This document shows positions 36,594 through 48,754 of a stretch of 64,000 bases of DNA, piece by piece. The notes under the pieces were generated by a model. It searched no databases. It was not told where the DNA came from and worked only from the letters and a program-made list of their open reading frames with translations. This stretch comes from Pseudopyrenochaeta lycopersici (taxonomy: Eukaryota; Ascomycota; Dothideomycetes; Pleosporales; Pseudopyrenochaetaceae): the NCBI GenBank assembly GCA_003313425.1, contig NHZP01000035.1, positions 62,001 to 126,000 of the forward strand, given 5' to 3'. Position 1 is the stretch's first letter, and the number at the start of each line of letters is the position of its first letter. Made by a program: the position numbers and the translations under genes.

Positions 36594-39500
36594 CTACGAC
36601 GCATTATGAAAGTATTTCTCCTGTACCTTGTCGTTCGTGCGTGGCATCGTCTCAATAGCGCGAATAGTCAGAGGCGCCGATTGTTCCAGGATCTCCCTCA
36701 TCCAGGCATTGACACTAAAATCATACCCAACACCGTTCCGTTCATCTCTCTTCGTCTGCCCATACGCCTTGGCGAGAATAACCAACGTCTTGTATCGTGG
36801 CAACACACTTGTCTTCTTAATATCGAAGTGTCGGATCTCCATCCATTGGTAACCTTGGCGATCGTGACGAACGTAGTTGGGGATGAGATCGCGCCAACCG
36901 GGAAACCGCGGCATAAGGTATTCTTCGCAGGTTGTAAAAGCATCGATTAGACGATTACGCTGGGCGAGATGTTGGACAAATTCATTCCATACAAGGTTAT
37001 CGACTGTGAATCCATTTACGAGGAGGTCGCGGATTGTGCGTTGCGCTTCTTGAAGAGCGTCTGAGTCCGGTTGCGCGAGCAGACTGCGAATGTAGACACG
37101 TGAGGCTTTGGCGAGCACATGCCGGCGATTGTTCGAAATGTGGGATGCCTCGAAGCGTTCACGAACTGAGGGGTCGATAAGAGAGTCAAATTCGGGAACA
37201 GGGGGTTCGGGATGTACAACTTGATGGAAAGTCTTGGTGAGTTTGCCAGCTGACGCACGTGCTACTTCCCAATACGTGCCTACTTCAGCGTACCTACCGG
37301 CCTTTAAATGGGCCTCCATAATCGCGGTAGTGAGAGTGATCGAGGTAGTGTAGTTCTTTGCATTGGGTGCCGCTTCTTCCGCCTGCTTGAAGAGCTTCCT
37401 ACAGATCGCAAATGCACTCCGTGTGGTGTAGAGCGAAATCAGAAGGCCGTAGTACGCTTGAGGGACAGCGCCGCAATTACGTGTATCGAGTTGTCTCGAA
37501 TGGCGGGGCCCTCGGTGAGCGGTTTCGCTTCCCGTTCCTTGCACAAGGACGTCTTGAATGGCCGCCTCGACCTTCAACAACCGATAGTTCTTATGCTTAG
37601 CCCCCCGCTTCTTCAATGCTGCAAGTTCAACAGTACCCAACGTCTTTATTGAGGCTTGACGCGAGCTTTCAGTCTGGGGAACTTGGCGCTTGACCATCCT
37701 TTCATAAGCATCCATGGCCAGATCGACTTGGCCTTCCTTTAGGAAACCCGCCATGACAATAGCGTAGTGCAAGCCGTGGATTTGGAGATTGTTCTTTGGC
37801 ATCGTTAACCTTAAAATTTTGTATGCTGCGTTCGTCTGCTTGACTTCGACCAGAGCCCGCATTATACTGCCATAGGTCCAGGAATCGAGGGGAATATTGT
37901 TCTCCACCATCTGTTTGTAGTACTGTCTACTGCTTGCAAGATCTCGATTTAGGGCATAATGTTGTATGAGTAAGTTCCATGTATGAGTAAGGGGATGCCC
38001 TCGAAGGGTACCAACCTGCCAACTCCGAAGCATAGCTTGAGCAATGGCATTCGCACCTTCGGCGTCGCCGGCATTTAGAAAGGCCTGGACATAACCTGAT
38101 CTTGCTCGAACATCGGCGTCTATTGGGATTCCCATTTGCTTTGCTTTCGAGAATAATGCCTCAAATGCTTCAACGTCACCTCGCTGGGCACACAGGTCGA
38201 GTAATGGTCCGAACGTGTGGATGTCTGGAACAAGTCCGTGATCAACACAGTTATTGAAGCATTCGAGAGCCCCATCAAGGTCGTCGGCGCGAACGTACGC
38301 GAGGAGTAGGATGTTCCAACACGCGGTGTCTGGATTCAGTTTGAATTCGTCCTGGATGCGCCTGATTTGTATAGCCGTCTCGTCAACGTCCGCTCGGCGC
38401 GCATACACGAAAGGCAGTGATGAAAGAACTTTCAGATCCACATGACCTTTGTAATTTGCTTCAAGTTCAGCAAAGTATTCATGCACCCATTTGGCTTCAC
38501 CGTAATCAGCAAAAGTCTGGATCAGGAATTTCAGCAGCCCAGGCTTCAGCGGGGTGTCCGGATAGAAGGTGCGGAGGTCTTTTACATGCTCGTGAACTTG
38601 TTTCAGTCCATTGTTGCGGCCGTAATACACGATCAATTGTCTGACCAAGTTCTGAGATGGCCTTGCCTCGGAAGTAGGGATCGGCTGGTCTAAATATGCT
38701 TGTCGATATCTTCGATAAAGCTCAAGCCAGATCTTTCTTCGGCCGGTATAGCTTTGGTAGCGTGGAAGGTCCAGCATGTTTTTGATCGCATACTCGTAAC
38801 ATGCAGATGTTGGCAGGTTTAGAGCGTGGAGGTCGTCAAAAAGCTTCATAAACCAAGTCCAGATGAAGGTTTCATCAGGCTTCCGAGCATAGAGGATGCT
38901 GTCTATGACTTGGGGCACGAAAGTCATTACAAAGCATGACAGTACTTGCTCCAGTTCCTCAGAAGCCCTGAGCTCGTGTTGAAATTCGCGCACATGGTTG
39001 AAGAAGGATTGCAGGTTTTCTTGCAATTCGGGCAAATGTATGGCTTGCTCCCAGATTTCCGGCAGCGTATGTCCAAGACGTATCTGGAGCGAGATAGGAA
39101 GGCCGCGTATTGTGGGTGTTTGACGTAAGACTGTCCTGAAAACGCGAAGGCTGAGGTCCCACTGCTCGTCAAAGACTGTACGACGCAGGATAATGTCTGT
39201 GCCAATATGCAACATGTCATATTGCTTATCGGTGTGGATCTCTTCGAGTAGGTGGATTGCTGGGCCAACCATCCTGAGCGCGATGTAGGCTGTGATAGCT
39301 GCTCGATACGACGAGGGTCGGCGATTGGACCGTGGAAGTTCGTCAAACACCTGGAGCACCCGGCCGGGAACGGCAGGCTCGCCATCTCGGACAAGGTACT
39401 CCAGGAGGTCGCTTCGCAGTGGATAGAAGCCTTCGACGAGCACGGAGTCAGGAATGGCAGAGTAGAGCTGCCATGCCAATTCTTGCTTTCCAGGCTCCCG

Positions 39501-39923
39501 GAGACGCAAAATCTTCTTCAGCTCTGCCAGGGCGGTTGATTCTCTGAGTAGTATGGCCATGTCCTTCTTTGCCTGCTCTGCCACTGCCGCGTCCACACTG
39601 CCTTCATCGTGCCGAGGCAGGCCCCGGGCTGTGGAATACTGACGGACGCCAGCCGTCTGGAGTTGTCGCCGGCGGGGCCCTGGCACTTGGGGCGCGTGTA
39701 CGGACAGCCGGTCCAGCAACGCAAGCGTTTTCTCAGGGTACAAGAAGTCGAGCAGCGCGCCATCCAAAAATCTTGACGCTGGAGAGGCGGGCGCCCTGGG
39801 CAGGCTGAGGTCGTGGTGCCAGAGGTGCGAGTGCAGCATGCGGCGACTGCGCAGGCATTGCTTTCGAGCACGGAAGAGCTGGCGTCCGCCTGATTCGAGG
39901 CATGTCGAAGCACGCTCGAGCAT
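36594..39923 (-). CDS. Mitochondrial PPR-repeat protein, Pet309/CYA-5-like
   Basis: Single-exon gene of 1109 codons; the ATG at 39923 is preferred over the GTG at 39926. The N-terminus is rich in Arg and Ser and lacks acidic residues (MLERASTCLESGGRQLFRAR, then LRSRRMLHSHLWHHD), as expected for a mitochondrial import signal. The body is helical with pentatricopeptide-like repeats, for example TACWNILLLAYVRADDLDGA, DIHTFGPLLDLCAQRGDVEA, HTWNLLIQHYALNRDLASSR and DSWTYGSIMRALVEVKQTNA. The opening and overall size resemble filamentous-fungal homologues of N. crassa CYA-5 and yeast Pet309, which bind COX1 mRNA and activate its translation at the inner membrane. That specific orthology is my recollection of the family and is less certain than the PPR assignment. 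It is transcribed divergently from SRP68 across 391 bp. Confidence 0.8.
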   Translation of the reverse strand: MLERASTCLESGGRQLFRARKQCLRSRRMLHSHLWHHDLSLPRAPASPASRFLDGALLDFLYPEKTLALLDRLSVHAPQVPGPRRRQLQTAGVRQYSTARGLPRHDEGSVDAAVAEQAKKDMAILLRESTALAELKKILRLREPGKQELAWQLYSAIPDSVLVEGFYPLRSDLLEYLVRDGEPAVPGRVLQVFDELPRSNRRPSSYRAAITAYIALRMVGPAIHLLEEIHTDKQYDMLHIGTDIILRRTVFDEQWDLSLRVFRTVLRQTPTIRGLPISLQIRLGHTLPEIWEQAIHLPELQENLQSFFNHVREFQHELRASEELEQVLSCFVMTFVPQVIDSILYARKPDETFIWTWFMKLFDDLHALNLPTSACYEYAIKNMLDLPRYQSYTGRRKIWLELYRRYRQAYLDQPIPTSEARPSQNLVRQLIVYYGRNNGLKQVHEHVKDLRTFYPDTPLKPGLLKFLIQTFADYGEAKWVHEYFAELEANYKGHVDLKVLSSLPFVYARRADVDETAIQIRRIQDEFKLNPDTACWNILLLAYVRADDLDGALECFNNCVDHGLVPDIHTFGPLLDLCAQRGDVEAFEALFSKAKQMGIPIDADVRARSGYVQAFLNAGDAEGANAIAQAMLRSWQVGTLRGHPLTHTWNLLIQHYALNRDLASSRQYYKQMVENNIPLDSWTYGSIMRALVEVKQTNAAYKILRLTMPKNNLQIHGLHYAIVMAGFLKEGQVDLAMDAYERMVKRQVPQTESSRQASIKTLGTVELAALKKRGAKHKNYRLLKVEAAIQDVLVQGTGSETAHRGPRHSRQLDTRNCGAVPQAYYGLLISLYTTRSAFAICRKLFKQAEEAAPNAKNYTTSITLTTAIMEAHLKAGRYAEVGTYWEVARASAGKLTKTFHQVVHPEPPVPEFDSLIDPSVRERFEASHISNNRRHVLAKASRVYIRSLLAQPDSDALQEAQRTIRDLLVNGFTVDNLVWNEFVQHLAQRNRLIDAFTTCEEYLMPRFPGWRDLIPNYVRHDRQGYQWMEIRHFDIKKTSVLPRYKTLVILAKAYGQTKRDERNGVGYDFSVNAWMREILEQSAPLTIRAIETMPRTNDKVQEKYFHNAS

Positions 39924-40314
39924 CACCTGGGCCGCGAAGAGCGCAAATTACCGAGAGTCGTCGACGAGTGTGTGGGCTGGTGTGGGCAGAGGCCATGCAT
40001 CGAGGCCGGAGCTCACTAACAATCGGGCATGCCTCCTAATGCATTGAATCTTTGAGCGCGAGTGGACGGTGGGCAGTCGTGGTGGTAGAGACGAAGCCCA
40101 GAGGATGCAGGAAACAGCGGCACGACAAACAAGCGCAAGCGGCAACTGGGCGCGTGGCAATGGCGAGGCCCAAAGTCGATGATATCTCGAAAAGTTTCCG
40201 AGCGGCTGCGCGACATCAGCTGAGCTTGACGGCTTGGCAGGGCTCGCTGCTCGCCAACCACTGCCCCTCCACGACCAAGCATAGCAGCGCAGGTCCCCCC
40301 CACCACCACGCGCA
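39924..40314. promoter_or_regulatory. Divergent promoter of PPR gene and SRP68
   Basis: 391 bp between the two start codons, the only space available for both promoters. No sites were individually identified. Both genes are housekeeping, so a shared constitutive promoter is plausible (inference). Confidence 0.5.
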
Positions 40315-42283
40315 ATGGACATCACAAAGTTCGTCGTCGAGTTCCGCGAGTCGGCGTTTCTCCTCGGCGACTACAGCACCTACCGTGCCCAATTGTCACG
40401 GCGGCTGCGCATCGTGCGCAAGAAGCTCGGGCGGGCCACGCCTAAAAATGCAAAATACGCTGCAAAGGCGCCAGTCACGGCCGAAGAGATTGGGAAGAAC
40501 ATCGAGTATGCCGCCCATGCCGTGTGGTTGTTGTCACGCCTGTTAATTCCGCCAGGGCCCTCCACCTGCTCCTCCTCACCTCGGAGCGCGCGTGGGCGCA
40601 TGCCATGGCCATGAAGGCCTCGCATTCCGAAGACAACGCCGACAAGAATATCACCGGCTCCACCCGCCAGCACATTGTATCGCGGCTGCACAAGGCCGTC
40701 CAGAACGCCAAACAGACCGTCGACCTGGTGTCAGACACAGCCGCAAGCGGAGCTACTGACATGGACGTGCTGGAGGCGCGGGCCTACGTCTATGCCTTGG
40801 CCGGCGCCGAGGAGTTTGAGAAGCAGGCTGAGGGCATCAAGAGCAGCAATGCCACGCCTCAGCGCTGGACACCGTGTCTGACCAATTTCGCTGCTGCGAG
40901 AGTCATTTACAGCTCCTTGCTCAAGGCCACCAAGCAGGACCTCTTCAAGGAAGTCCTGGCCAGCACTACCGACCCGAGCATACGATATGCTGCGTATCAG
41001 AGTCGCATCCCCCGCACCGTGGGCGTTCCAGCTGTTGCGAAGAAGTTCTTCCCGAGGGATCAGGATCAGCTCGTCCATGCTGTACAGAAGCTCGATGCGG
41101 CAGCATTGCAGGAGGAAGAAGCAGCTTCGTCTCGTTAGTCATGTGTCTCATCAATCAGTTTTCTTCTAACATTCCTGCAGACTCCCAGATTACATGGCGC
41201 GGTCGCACAGCAAACATCGTAGACGCTGCTATCGGCCAAGCTTTGGTATCGGTTGATGCTGCCTCTGCCGCTGTGGACCAATCGGCTGGTTCGTCCGCGT
41301 CCTCCAAAGACCAAGCCAATGCCTACGATGACATCCTCATTGCAAGCCAGGATGCTGTCGACGCTACACGACGGGCAATTGAGGAACTGGAGAAGGAAGG
41401 CATCGACGAGGGCGATGCACGCATGCAAGACCTTCGTGTGACAAATCTGGCGGTCAATTACGATCTGATAGCCTGGCGAATCGGGCGTAATCGAGTCCTC
41501 ATTGGACCAGATGATGGCCTCGCATTTCCGCCAAACCCTCCACAAAAACCACGGCGGCCGCGCAAGGACGGAAAGGAGTGGACTGAGAGGGAGGAGCCCA
41601 CAGGACGAAAACTAGCAAGACTGCGAGAGCGCATTGCATTGTATGATGCGATTTTGCAGAGTATCGACTCTGTCAAGGATCTCAAGGGCGCGGTTCGCGA
41701 TACTGGCTTCATCGCTGAGTTGGACGGACAACGCGCATACTTCCAGGCCCTGAAGTGCTTAAATCTCTCACATTCATATGCGTTCTTATCAACACCAAAG
41801 CAAGCATTGGCGCTCTGCAACCGAGCATTTACTCTCTCAAAGCAGGCAGCATCTGCTCCACGCTCAGCGACATCATCGTCAAAAGTACCAAAGCTAGAGG
41901 TTTCGGACGCGCAAACGCAAACCCTCAAGACGAACCTAGAGAACCTCAACTCTCATTATCGAGGCGTTGTTGCGTTGTCACAACTCTTCGCAAGCTCAGA
42001 GACAGCGTCGAAGACTGGACTGACAAATGCCGCGCCTGTCGTTGAGAGACTAAACGAATACCCATCATCTGGTTCCGTTGACCTTAAGAATCTGGTGACT
42101 TGGCCACCAAAGCTAAAACCTGTACCAGTCAAGCCACTGTTCTTGGATGTGGCATGGAATTACGTCGAGTACCCCGGGCGCGCACCTCAAGTGCAGGAGC
42201 CTGTGCAGGAGGTGGTGGAGGTGGACGAGCAGAAGCCCGAAAGACCACAAGCAAAGAAGGGCTGGTTTTCCTTTGGTAGATAG
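40315..42283 (+). CDS. SRP68: Signal recognition particle subunit SRP68
   Basis: RNA-binding subunit that pairs with SRP72 in the signal recognition particle, which targets secretory proteins to the ER. Exons are 40315-40505, 40556-41133 and 41181-42283 (623 aa), with introns of 50 and 47 nt. The N-terminus MDITKFVVEFRESAFLLGDY, followed by YRAQLSRRLRIVRKKLG, is characteristic. The first splice joins KNIE to ALHLLLLTSERAWAHAM, the next conserved block; the second joins EAASS to HSQITWRGRTANIVDAAIGQ. The C-terminus KPLFLDVAWNYVEYPGR, then a linker ending KKGWFSFGR, is also typical. Length is normal for fungal SRP68. The long frame beginning at 40874 is this gene's last exon preceded by out-of-frame sequence, not a separate gene. 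Confidence 0.94.
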
Positions 42284-43067
42284 GATGGGGGTTAGCGTAT
42301 GCTTCGCGAAACCACATTCAATGAACCTTTGTACCGGGCCGATGTGTACGTGTGTACAGAAGATAGAACGCCCATAATCTGGGGTATCCGAACGTTGACG
42401 CTTCTCTGAACGCCAATCGCATCTATGAAACACCTTCCCCCTCCATGTGTAGTTCACGCTACGGCGCCTCTTCCAGATTGTCTGTATCTTCGCGACAGGC
42501 ACAGATTGCAGAGAGGATGTTCGTCATTGGTCCGCGGATCAAGCGTGCACATGCCACCAGCCGTTGTGGGGCTAGCGTCATTTGAGCCTCAGGGGCAATG
42601 GGATAAGCGCCGTGAACCACTCTGGGCACGCCTCAGGGTACGGGCGTTGTTTGGTTTCAAAAGACAGCTGTTCGTCACCGGTCCTTGCATGAGAGATTAT
42701 GGCGTCAAGGGAAGCCGTTGGAGAGGCTGAGGCTGTGGTTTGTGCTCTTGACATGTTTGTGTGTTCAAGTCGTGACAACTGAGAGGCAGATGTGAGAGGC
42801 CGATGATCAACGTCGACATGGGGCCTGTGCTACCAGCGCAAAACAATAAGGCTCAAAGAAGAGTAGAGGCAGGAGCGGAGGGGCGCTTCTGAGGTCATGC
42901 ATGTCATTAAATTGGTTCTAATTAAGATGGGTGGATATCGATAGCACCCCTAGCATCGATACGGGTGGACTGTGGGCTATGACCCCTTATCCGCAAACGC
43001 GCAGAGAATGTATCGTGTACCTTGCTGCTCATTTCTCAGCTTGTGCTCGTTCCTCCCGACAGACACG

Positions 43068-43085
43068 CTCTCTCTCTCTCTCTCT
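43068..43085 (+). repeat. (CT)9 microsatellite
   Basis: Perfect CT dinucleotide run in the presumed promoter or 5' leader of the GATA factor gene. CT-rich tracts are common upstream of transcription starts in filamentous fungi. Confidence 0.9.
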
Positions 43086-43149
43086 GACGCTCTTTTGCAA
43101 TTGCTGTCGTTATCTATTGTCCCTCTTTACACTTCACTCACGTTAATAA

Positions 43150-43150
<1 letters not shown>

Positions 43151-43180
<30 letters not shown>
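43151..43180 (+). repeat. C30 homopolymer tract
   Basis: Thirty consecutive cytosines about 80 bases upstream of the first supported coding exon of the GATA factor gene. Such a length is very prone to replication slippage and to sequencing error, so the exact count should be treated as approximate. Confidence 0.9.
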
Positions 43181-43182
<2 letters not shown>

Positions 43183-43260
43183 ACACTCCTTTACAGCTTA
43201 CCTGCTTTATCACGCTTATTTTGGTGTGCATCTCCAAGGCGTGCCCAATCCCTATACAAG

Positions 43261-44896
43261 ACAGCTCCCAGTACAGCATCAACGACTACGAGGAGCGCAA
43301 CGCGTTTCTCGACCCTAATATATCCACCACGGCTTCCGCACTGGCTACCTCGATTCTGCCCAGGCCGCAGGCCAGCGATTCCTTCCGTCGACCGTCGATA
43401 CTGCAGGCTTTCGACCTGCCAGCCTTCAAGACGCCGTCGATAACAATCCTCGACGACCGGCTGCCGTCGATCGGCCACGACATATCACGACCCTCATCCA
43501 GCTCGACCGTGGCTTCGTACACACAGCCGCGACATGGCAGCAATGCGTCGATCCAGCTTCCTGCGCTGTCGACGCTCGCTTCAGTAGCGTCGCACAGCCC
43601 CACAGCGAGCAACAGCATCAATGACAGCAATGACACTGCAAGGAAAGAGACGCCAGAGAGAAAGATGCCGTCTCCGCCCAGGTACGTCGCTCGCCAATGC
43701 ATCGTGGTGGGAGGGTGAATGGGCGCGAATGCACGCTCTTGCGCTGCCGGCACCTGTACCCTGCCGTACCTTCCAGTCCTGGCTTATCGCTGGCTTGGCA
43801 AGGTGCCGCACCTCAACTTTTCGTCCTGCCTACTGACACGCCTCTCTAGCAAACCCTCCAATGGCCTCAGCATGACTTATGCAACCTCTGCACCCGCAAC
43901 TGCTGGCGGACAGGCAGGCTCGCCGGTACGTTCCGTCCCCGTTCCTGTCGTTGTCTGGCTGCACAGGCGCTCTCATGTCCCGTTCTCCAATTTTCGTCTC
44001 TTATCTAATCGATAGCATTCGACCATCCCGCATCACGCTCACGTTTGCTGACCCATCGATAGCCTGTCTGCCAGAACTGCACTACGAGCACGACGCCGCT
44101 CTGGCGACGCGATGAGACGGGCGCCGTGCTCTGCAATGCCTGCGGTCTCTTCCTGAAGCTGCATGGGCGGCCACGACCCATCTCGCTCAAGACCGATGTT
44201 ATCAAGAGCCGCAACCGCGTCAAGACGGGCGGGCCGGGCGGTCGCAAGAGGGTACGCTAGCTTTTCCTCACACGTTTGCACATGTTTCTAACGAACTCTT
44301 AGACCAGCGACATGGGAGGCCTTCCTGCCGCCCATCCTGACGTCGACGGCCAGCTTGGCCTCGCACAGCAGCGACGGGCTTCAGGCAAGATCTCCTCGGG
44401 CCTCTCCGACCGCTCCCAGTCACCCATCTCGCGCACCGGCACCCCGAACTTCAACCACCCCTCGAACATTGCGCCCCAACACATGTTCGAGCAGGCGCTG
44501 CATAGCGACTTCCATTCACCTTCACTCCCTGGCTTTGGTCTCCGCGCCCCCTCGCCCGCTACATCCTCCATCAACGGCTCACACCTCGAACCTCCGCTCC
44601 CGTACGATACTCTTGCTGCTCAGAACACTGCGCTGAAGACGCGTGTGTCGGAGATGGAACTCATCAACGACTTGTTCCGAAACCGCGTTAGTGAGCTTGA
44701 GCAGAGCGAGCAGTCCGCACGGCAGACCGAGACGCAGCTGCGGCAAGAGCTCGAGGAGGTCAAGCAACGAGAAGCGGACCTGAAGAGGCGACTTGACGAG
44801 TTCGAGGGTGACAGCCCTCGGCACAAGAGAATGAGAATGAGTGACCTTGTTGACGAAAGCCGCGCAGGCACGCCCATCAGTGCAATGGTAGAGTAA
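43261..44896 (+). CDS. areB: AreB/ASD4-type GATA transcription factor (start unresolved)
   Basis: Supported exons are 43261-43681, 43850-43925, 44063-44251 and 44303-44896; introns are 168, 137 and 51 nt. A type IVa GATA zinc finger (C-X2-C-X17-C-X2-C) begins with [15 protein letters not shown], includes [14 protein letters not shown] and continues [16 protein letters not shown]. Near the C-terminus lies a leucine-zipper-like coiled coil ([13 protein letters not shown] through [16 protein letters not shown]). A single N-terminal-half GATA finger plus a C-terminal coiled coil is the hallmark of the AreB/NreB/ASD4 group, which counteracts AreA in nitrogen regulation and affects development. The 5' end is unsolved: the frame is open upstream through the C30 tract, but the only in-frame ATG (43008) would give an odd hydrophobic N-terminus, and a plausible acceptor ends at 43260. 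A first exon probably lies upstream. Confidence 0.85.
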
Positions 44897-46596
<1,700 letters not shown>

Positions 46597-48229
46597 ATGT
46601 GTGCATTACTGCATCGACTCCCGGATATTGGAGTCATCGGTATGGGGTTGCCGGGTGGAAAATTTTGCAGGGGGATGGGTGTGTGCATAGGGACGACTAC
46701 TACCTCTTTTCCTACCCTAGTGGCCGGTCAGATTGTGTAAAACATGTACTTTAGACGAGCAATCTGAAGAGCAAGCTACCACTTCACTGCTCTGATTCCC
46801 TATTCCGAGGTATATGTGTGGACGCTCTATCGCGAGCTGTGACGTGCACGGAGCGCTAATTGTGAGCTCAATGAAATCAATTGAACCTTGAAGAGCAATG
46901 CCGAAGCTTCCCAATGTAGCCGAGATGCGCCGTGATGAGCTATGGCTGCTCCAGAGCCCCGAGATGATGAGACTTGGTCATGCCAAGCTTTTTCCTCACC
47001 TCATCCCCTCCGCCTCGAAGAGATGGAGTGTTGTACGGCGCAACACAACTCCTCAATCACAATTATTCACGTCTGATCTCGCTTTCCCCATTGCCAGATC
47101 ACCAGTAATACTACAGACAAAGGCCAATGGCGCCGTTCAAAGCTCTGAGGGAGCTCAGCTGCTCTCATTGCCTGCAAACGCTAGCCTGAAGCTCCAGGCG
47201 TAAGCGACCATCAGCAACTTGCACTTTACAGCGAAGTCGCTCATACACAGGCACTCAAATGAGGATAAATAGATTACTTTCAAGCTCTCCAAAAGACAGC
47301 TTCTCACGTTCCCTTTCCTGTTGTCTCACTAGTCTCAAAGGTGTTCAATGGCTTCACACGATTGAGGTAAGCATATGACGGCTTGGGGGCAATAACTCTG
47401 ACTCGACGCAGATATGCTGCACTCAGTGGTATAACGAATGAATCATATGAACCTGCTTCCCACCTCGAACTATCGTCTGTCTCCTGCTCCTTCCTGGTCC
47501 TGTCGCGATGCAAGCAGAGTAACTACACACCACCACCACCACCACCACCACCATCACCACAAGATCGTCGAATTGGGCAGTATGACGGTAATATAAATGC
47601 AGGAATAGACCAAAGATATGTCTCTTGTCGCTATTGTGCCAAGAGGGGCGATAGGGAAGCATCGTCGTTTCCCCGCAATGGGCGCATGCATTGCCTATTC
47701 TGTAACAATGTTGATGCGAAGAATGTCTGGCAAGACGCGTACAGTTGACTCGCTTCCGTGATCAGCACAGCCAGAAACAGTCTGCTGCAGAGCATAGAAA
47801 TTGTTGTGTTCATATTGTTTCAAGGTCTATTCCGGGATATGGAGAAGCTCCTCCCGAAACGGGGGCCACATACGCATTCCAAAGCAGAAGGCCGGAAACC
47901 AAACGCCCATACAACCTTCCATGCTTGTCTTGGCTCTAGTCTCGTCTCGATCGATGATTTTCAGATCCTGCCACTCGGGTTGCTGCATCACCGTGAAACC
48001 GCGGTAGGTTTCGAGACAAGCTTTAACGTTCAGTGTCGCAAAGCTTGGCCCTCATGTCTCGCTCACACGGCTAGTCTGCTCAAAGATATATATTCACATA
48101 GTCTTTACCTACGTTGAGCGGGATTTGTTACCTGCACTACCAACTTGTAAATATTGTGCCGGCCACTTCATTTCTTGTTTATATATTTGTTCTATCTTCA
48201 AGTACTTCCATAAACTCTAATCGATCAAG
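46597..48229. other. Intergenic region, no supported gene
   Basis: About 1.6 kb between ATP9 and the repeat-peptide gene. Short frames only; a 101-codon ATG frame at 46898 has no recognisable feature. Contains a CAC microsatellite. A TATA-like stretch (TTTATATATTTG, 48178-48189) lies 41 bases before the downstream start codon. Confidence 0.5.
47528..47560 (+). repeat. (CAC)n microsatellite
   Basis: Eight perfect CAC units, then CAT and two more CAC units, in intergenic DNA. A simple trinucleotide repeat with no evident function. Confidence 0.9.
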
Positions 48230-48754
48230 ATGCGATTCATCAACTTCTTTGCAATTGCGACCTTCTCCAGCGCTGTCTTCGCTGCGTCCGGTATAGATCC
48301 TTTTGCCATCATGACTCCCAAGCTCGACTAACTGGAACCAATAGCCAAGCGTGACCCCCAAGAAGACATTGCCTCTATCCTCGAGGCCCTTCGCGAGAAT
48401 AATCCTGAAGATGCCGAAGCAGCTGCAGCTGCTATGAAAGTCAAGCTCCGTCGACGTAAAGCAGCTCCCCAAGAAGACATCAACTCCATTCTCGCTGCCC
48501 TCGAAGCCAACAACCCGGAAGATGCTGCTGCCGCTAAACAAGCTGCATCTAGCTCCTTGCCTGTATCTAAGCGTCAAGATGACGTTACCAGCATTCTTGC
48601 CGCACTCGAGGCGAACAATCCTGAGGACGCGGCTGCTGCTAAGCAGGCTGCTGCTGGTGTAGCTAAGAGACAGGATGATGTTGCTGCTATTCTTGCGGCC
48701 TTGGAGGCAAATAACCCCGACGACGCGGCGGCTGCCCGCCAGAACATTCAGTAG
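48230..48754 (+). CDS. Secreted tandem-repeat precursor with Kex2-type sites
   Basis: Exons are 48230-48290 and 48345-48754 (156 aa); the 54-nt intron has a GACTAAC branch site. A signal peptide (MRFINFFAIATFSSAVFA) is followed almost at once by Lys-Arg (residues 22-23). Four repeats of about 30-37 residues follow, each with the core SILAALEANNPEDAAAAK or a close variant (core starts near residues 31, 68, 103 and 135). Repeats 2/3 and 3/4 are separated by Lys-Arg at 96-97 and 128-129; the first boundary is Arg-Arg-Arg-Lys at 56-59. There are no Cys residues. The design, signal peptide plus repeats between dibasic sites, matches fungal Kex2-processed repeat precursors, which release several similar peptides in the secretory pathway. 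The product is not one I recognise: neither alpha-type pheromone nor, lacking nearby UstY-like genes, an evident dikaritin. A repeat-containing effector is the alternative. Confidence 0.85.

Larger units (their letters stand above)
42284..43260. other. Upstream region of the GATA factor gene with simple repeats
   Basis: About 980 bp. It holds the SRP68 3' end, a (CT)9 run, a C30 tract and probably the unrecognised first exon(s) and promoter of the GATA factor gene. No other gene is supported. Confidence 0.5.

Noticed and set aside
40874..42283. 469-codon frame as a separate gene
   Set aside because: Its C-terminal part is the last SRP68 exon; the first 100 codons are out of frame with conserved SRP68 sequence and cross an intron.
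46898..47203. 101-codon ATG frame after ATP9
   Set aside because: No recognisable feature or signal peptide; length is expected by chance in this base composition.
47528..47560. CAC repeat as CRISPR-like or coding His/Pro tract
   Set aside because: Simple trinucleotide microsatellite without spacers and not in a supported gene.
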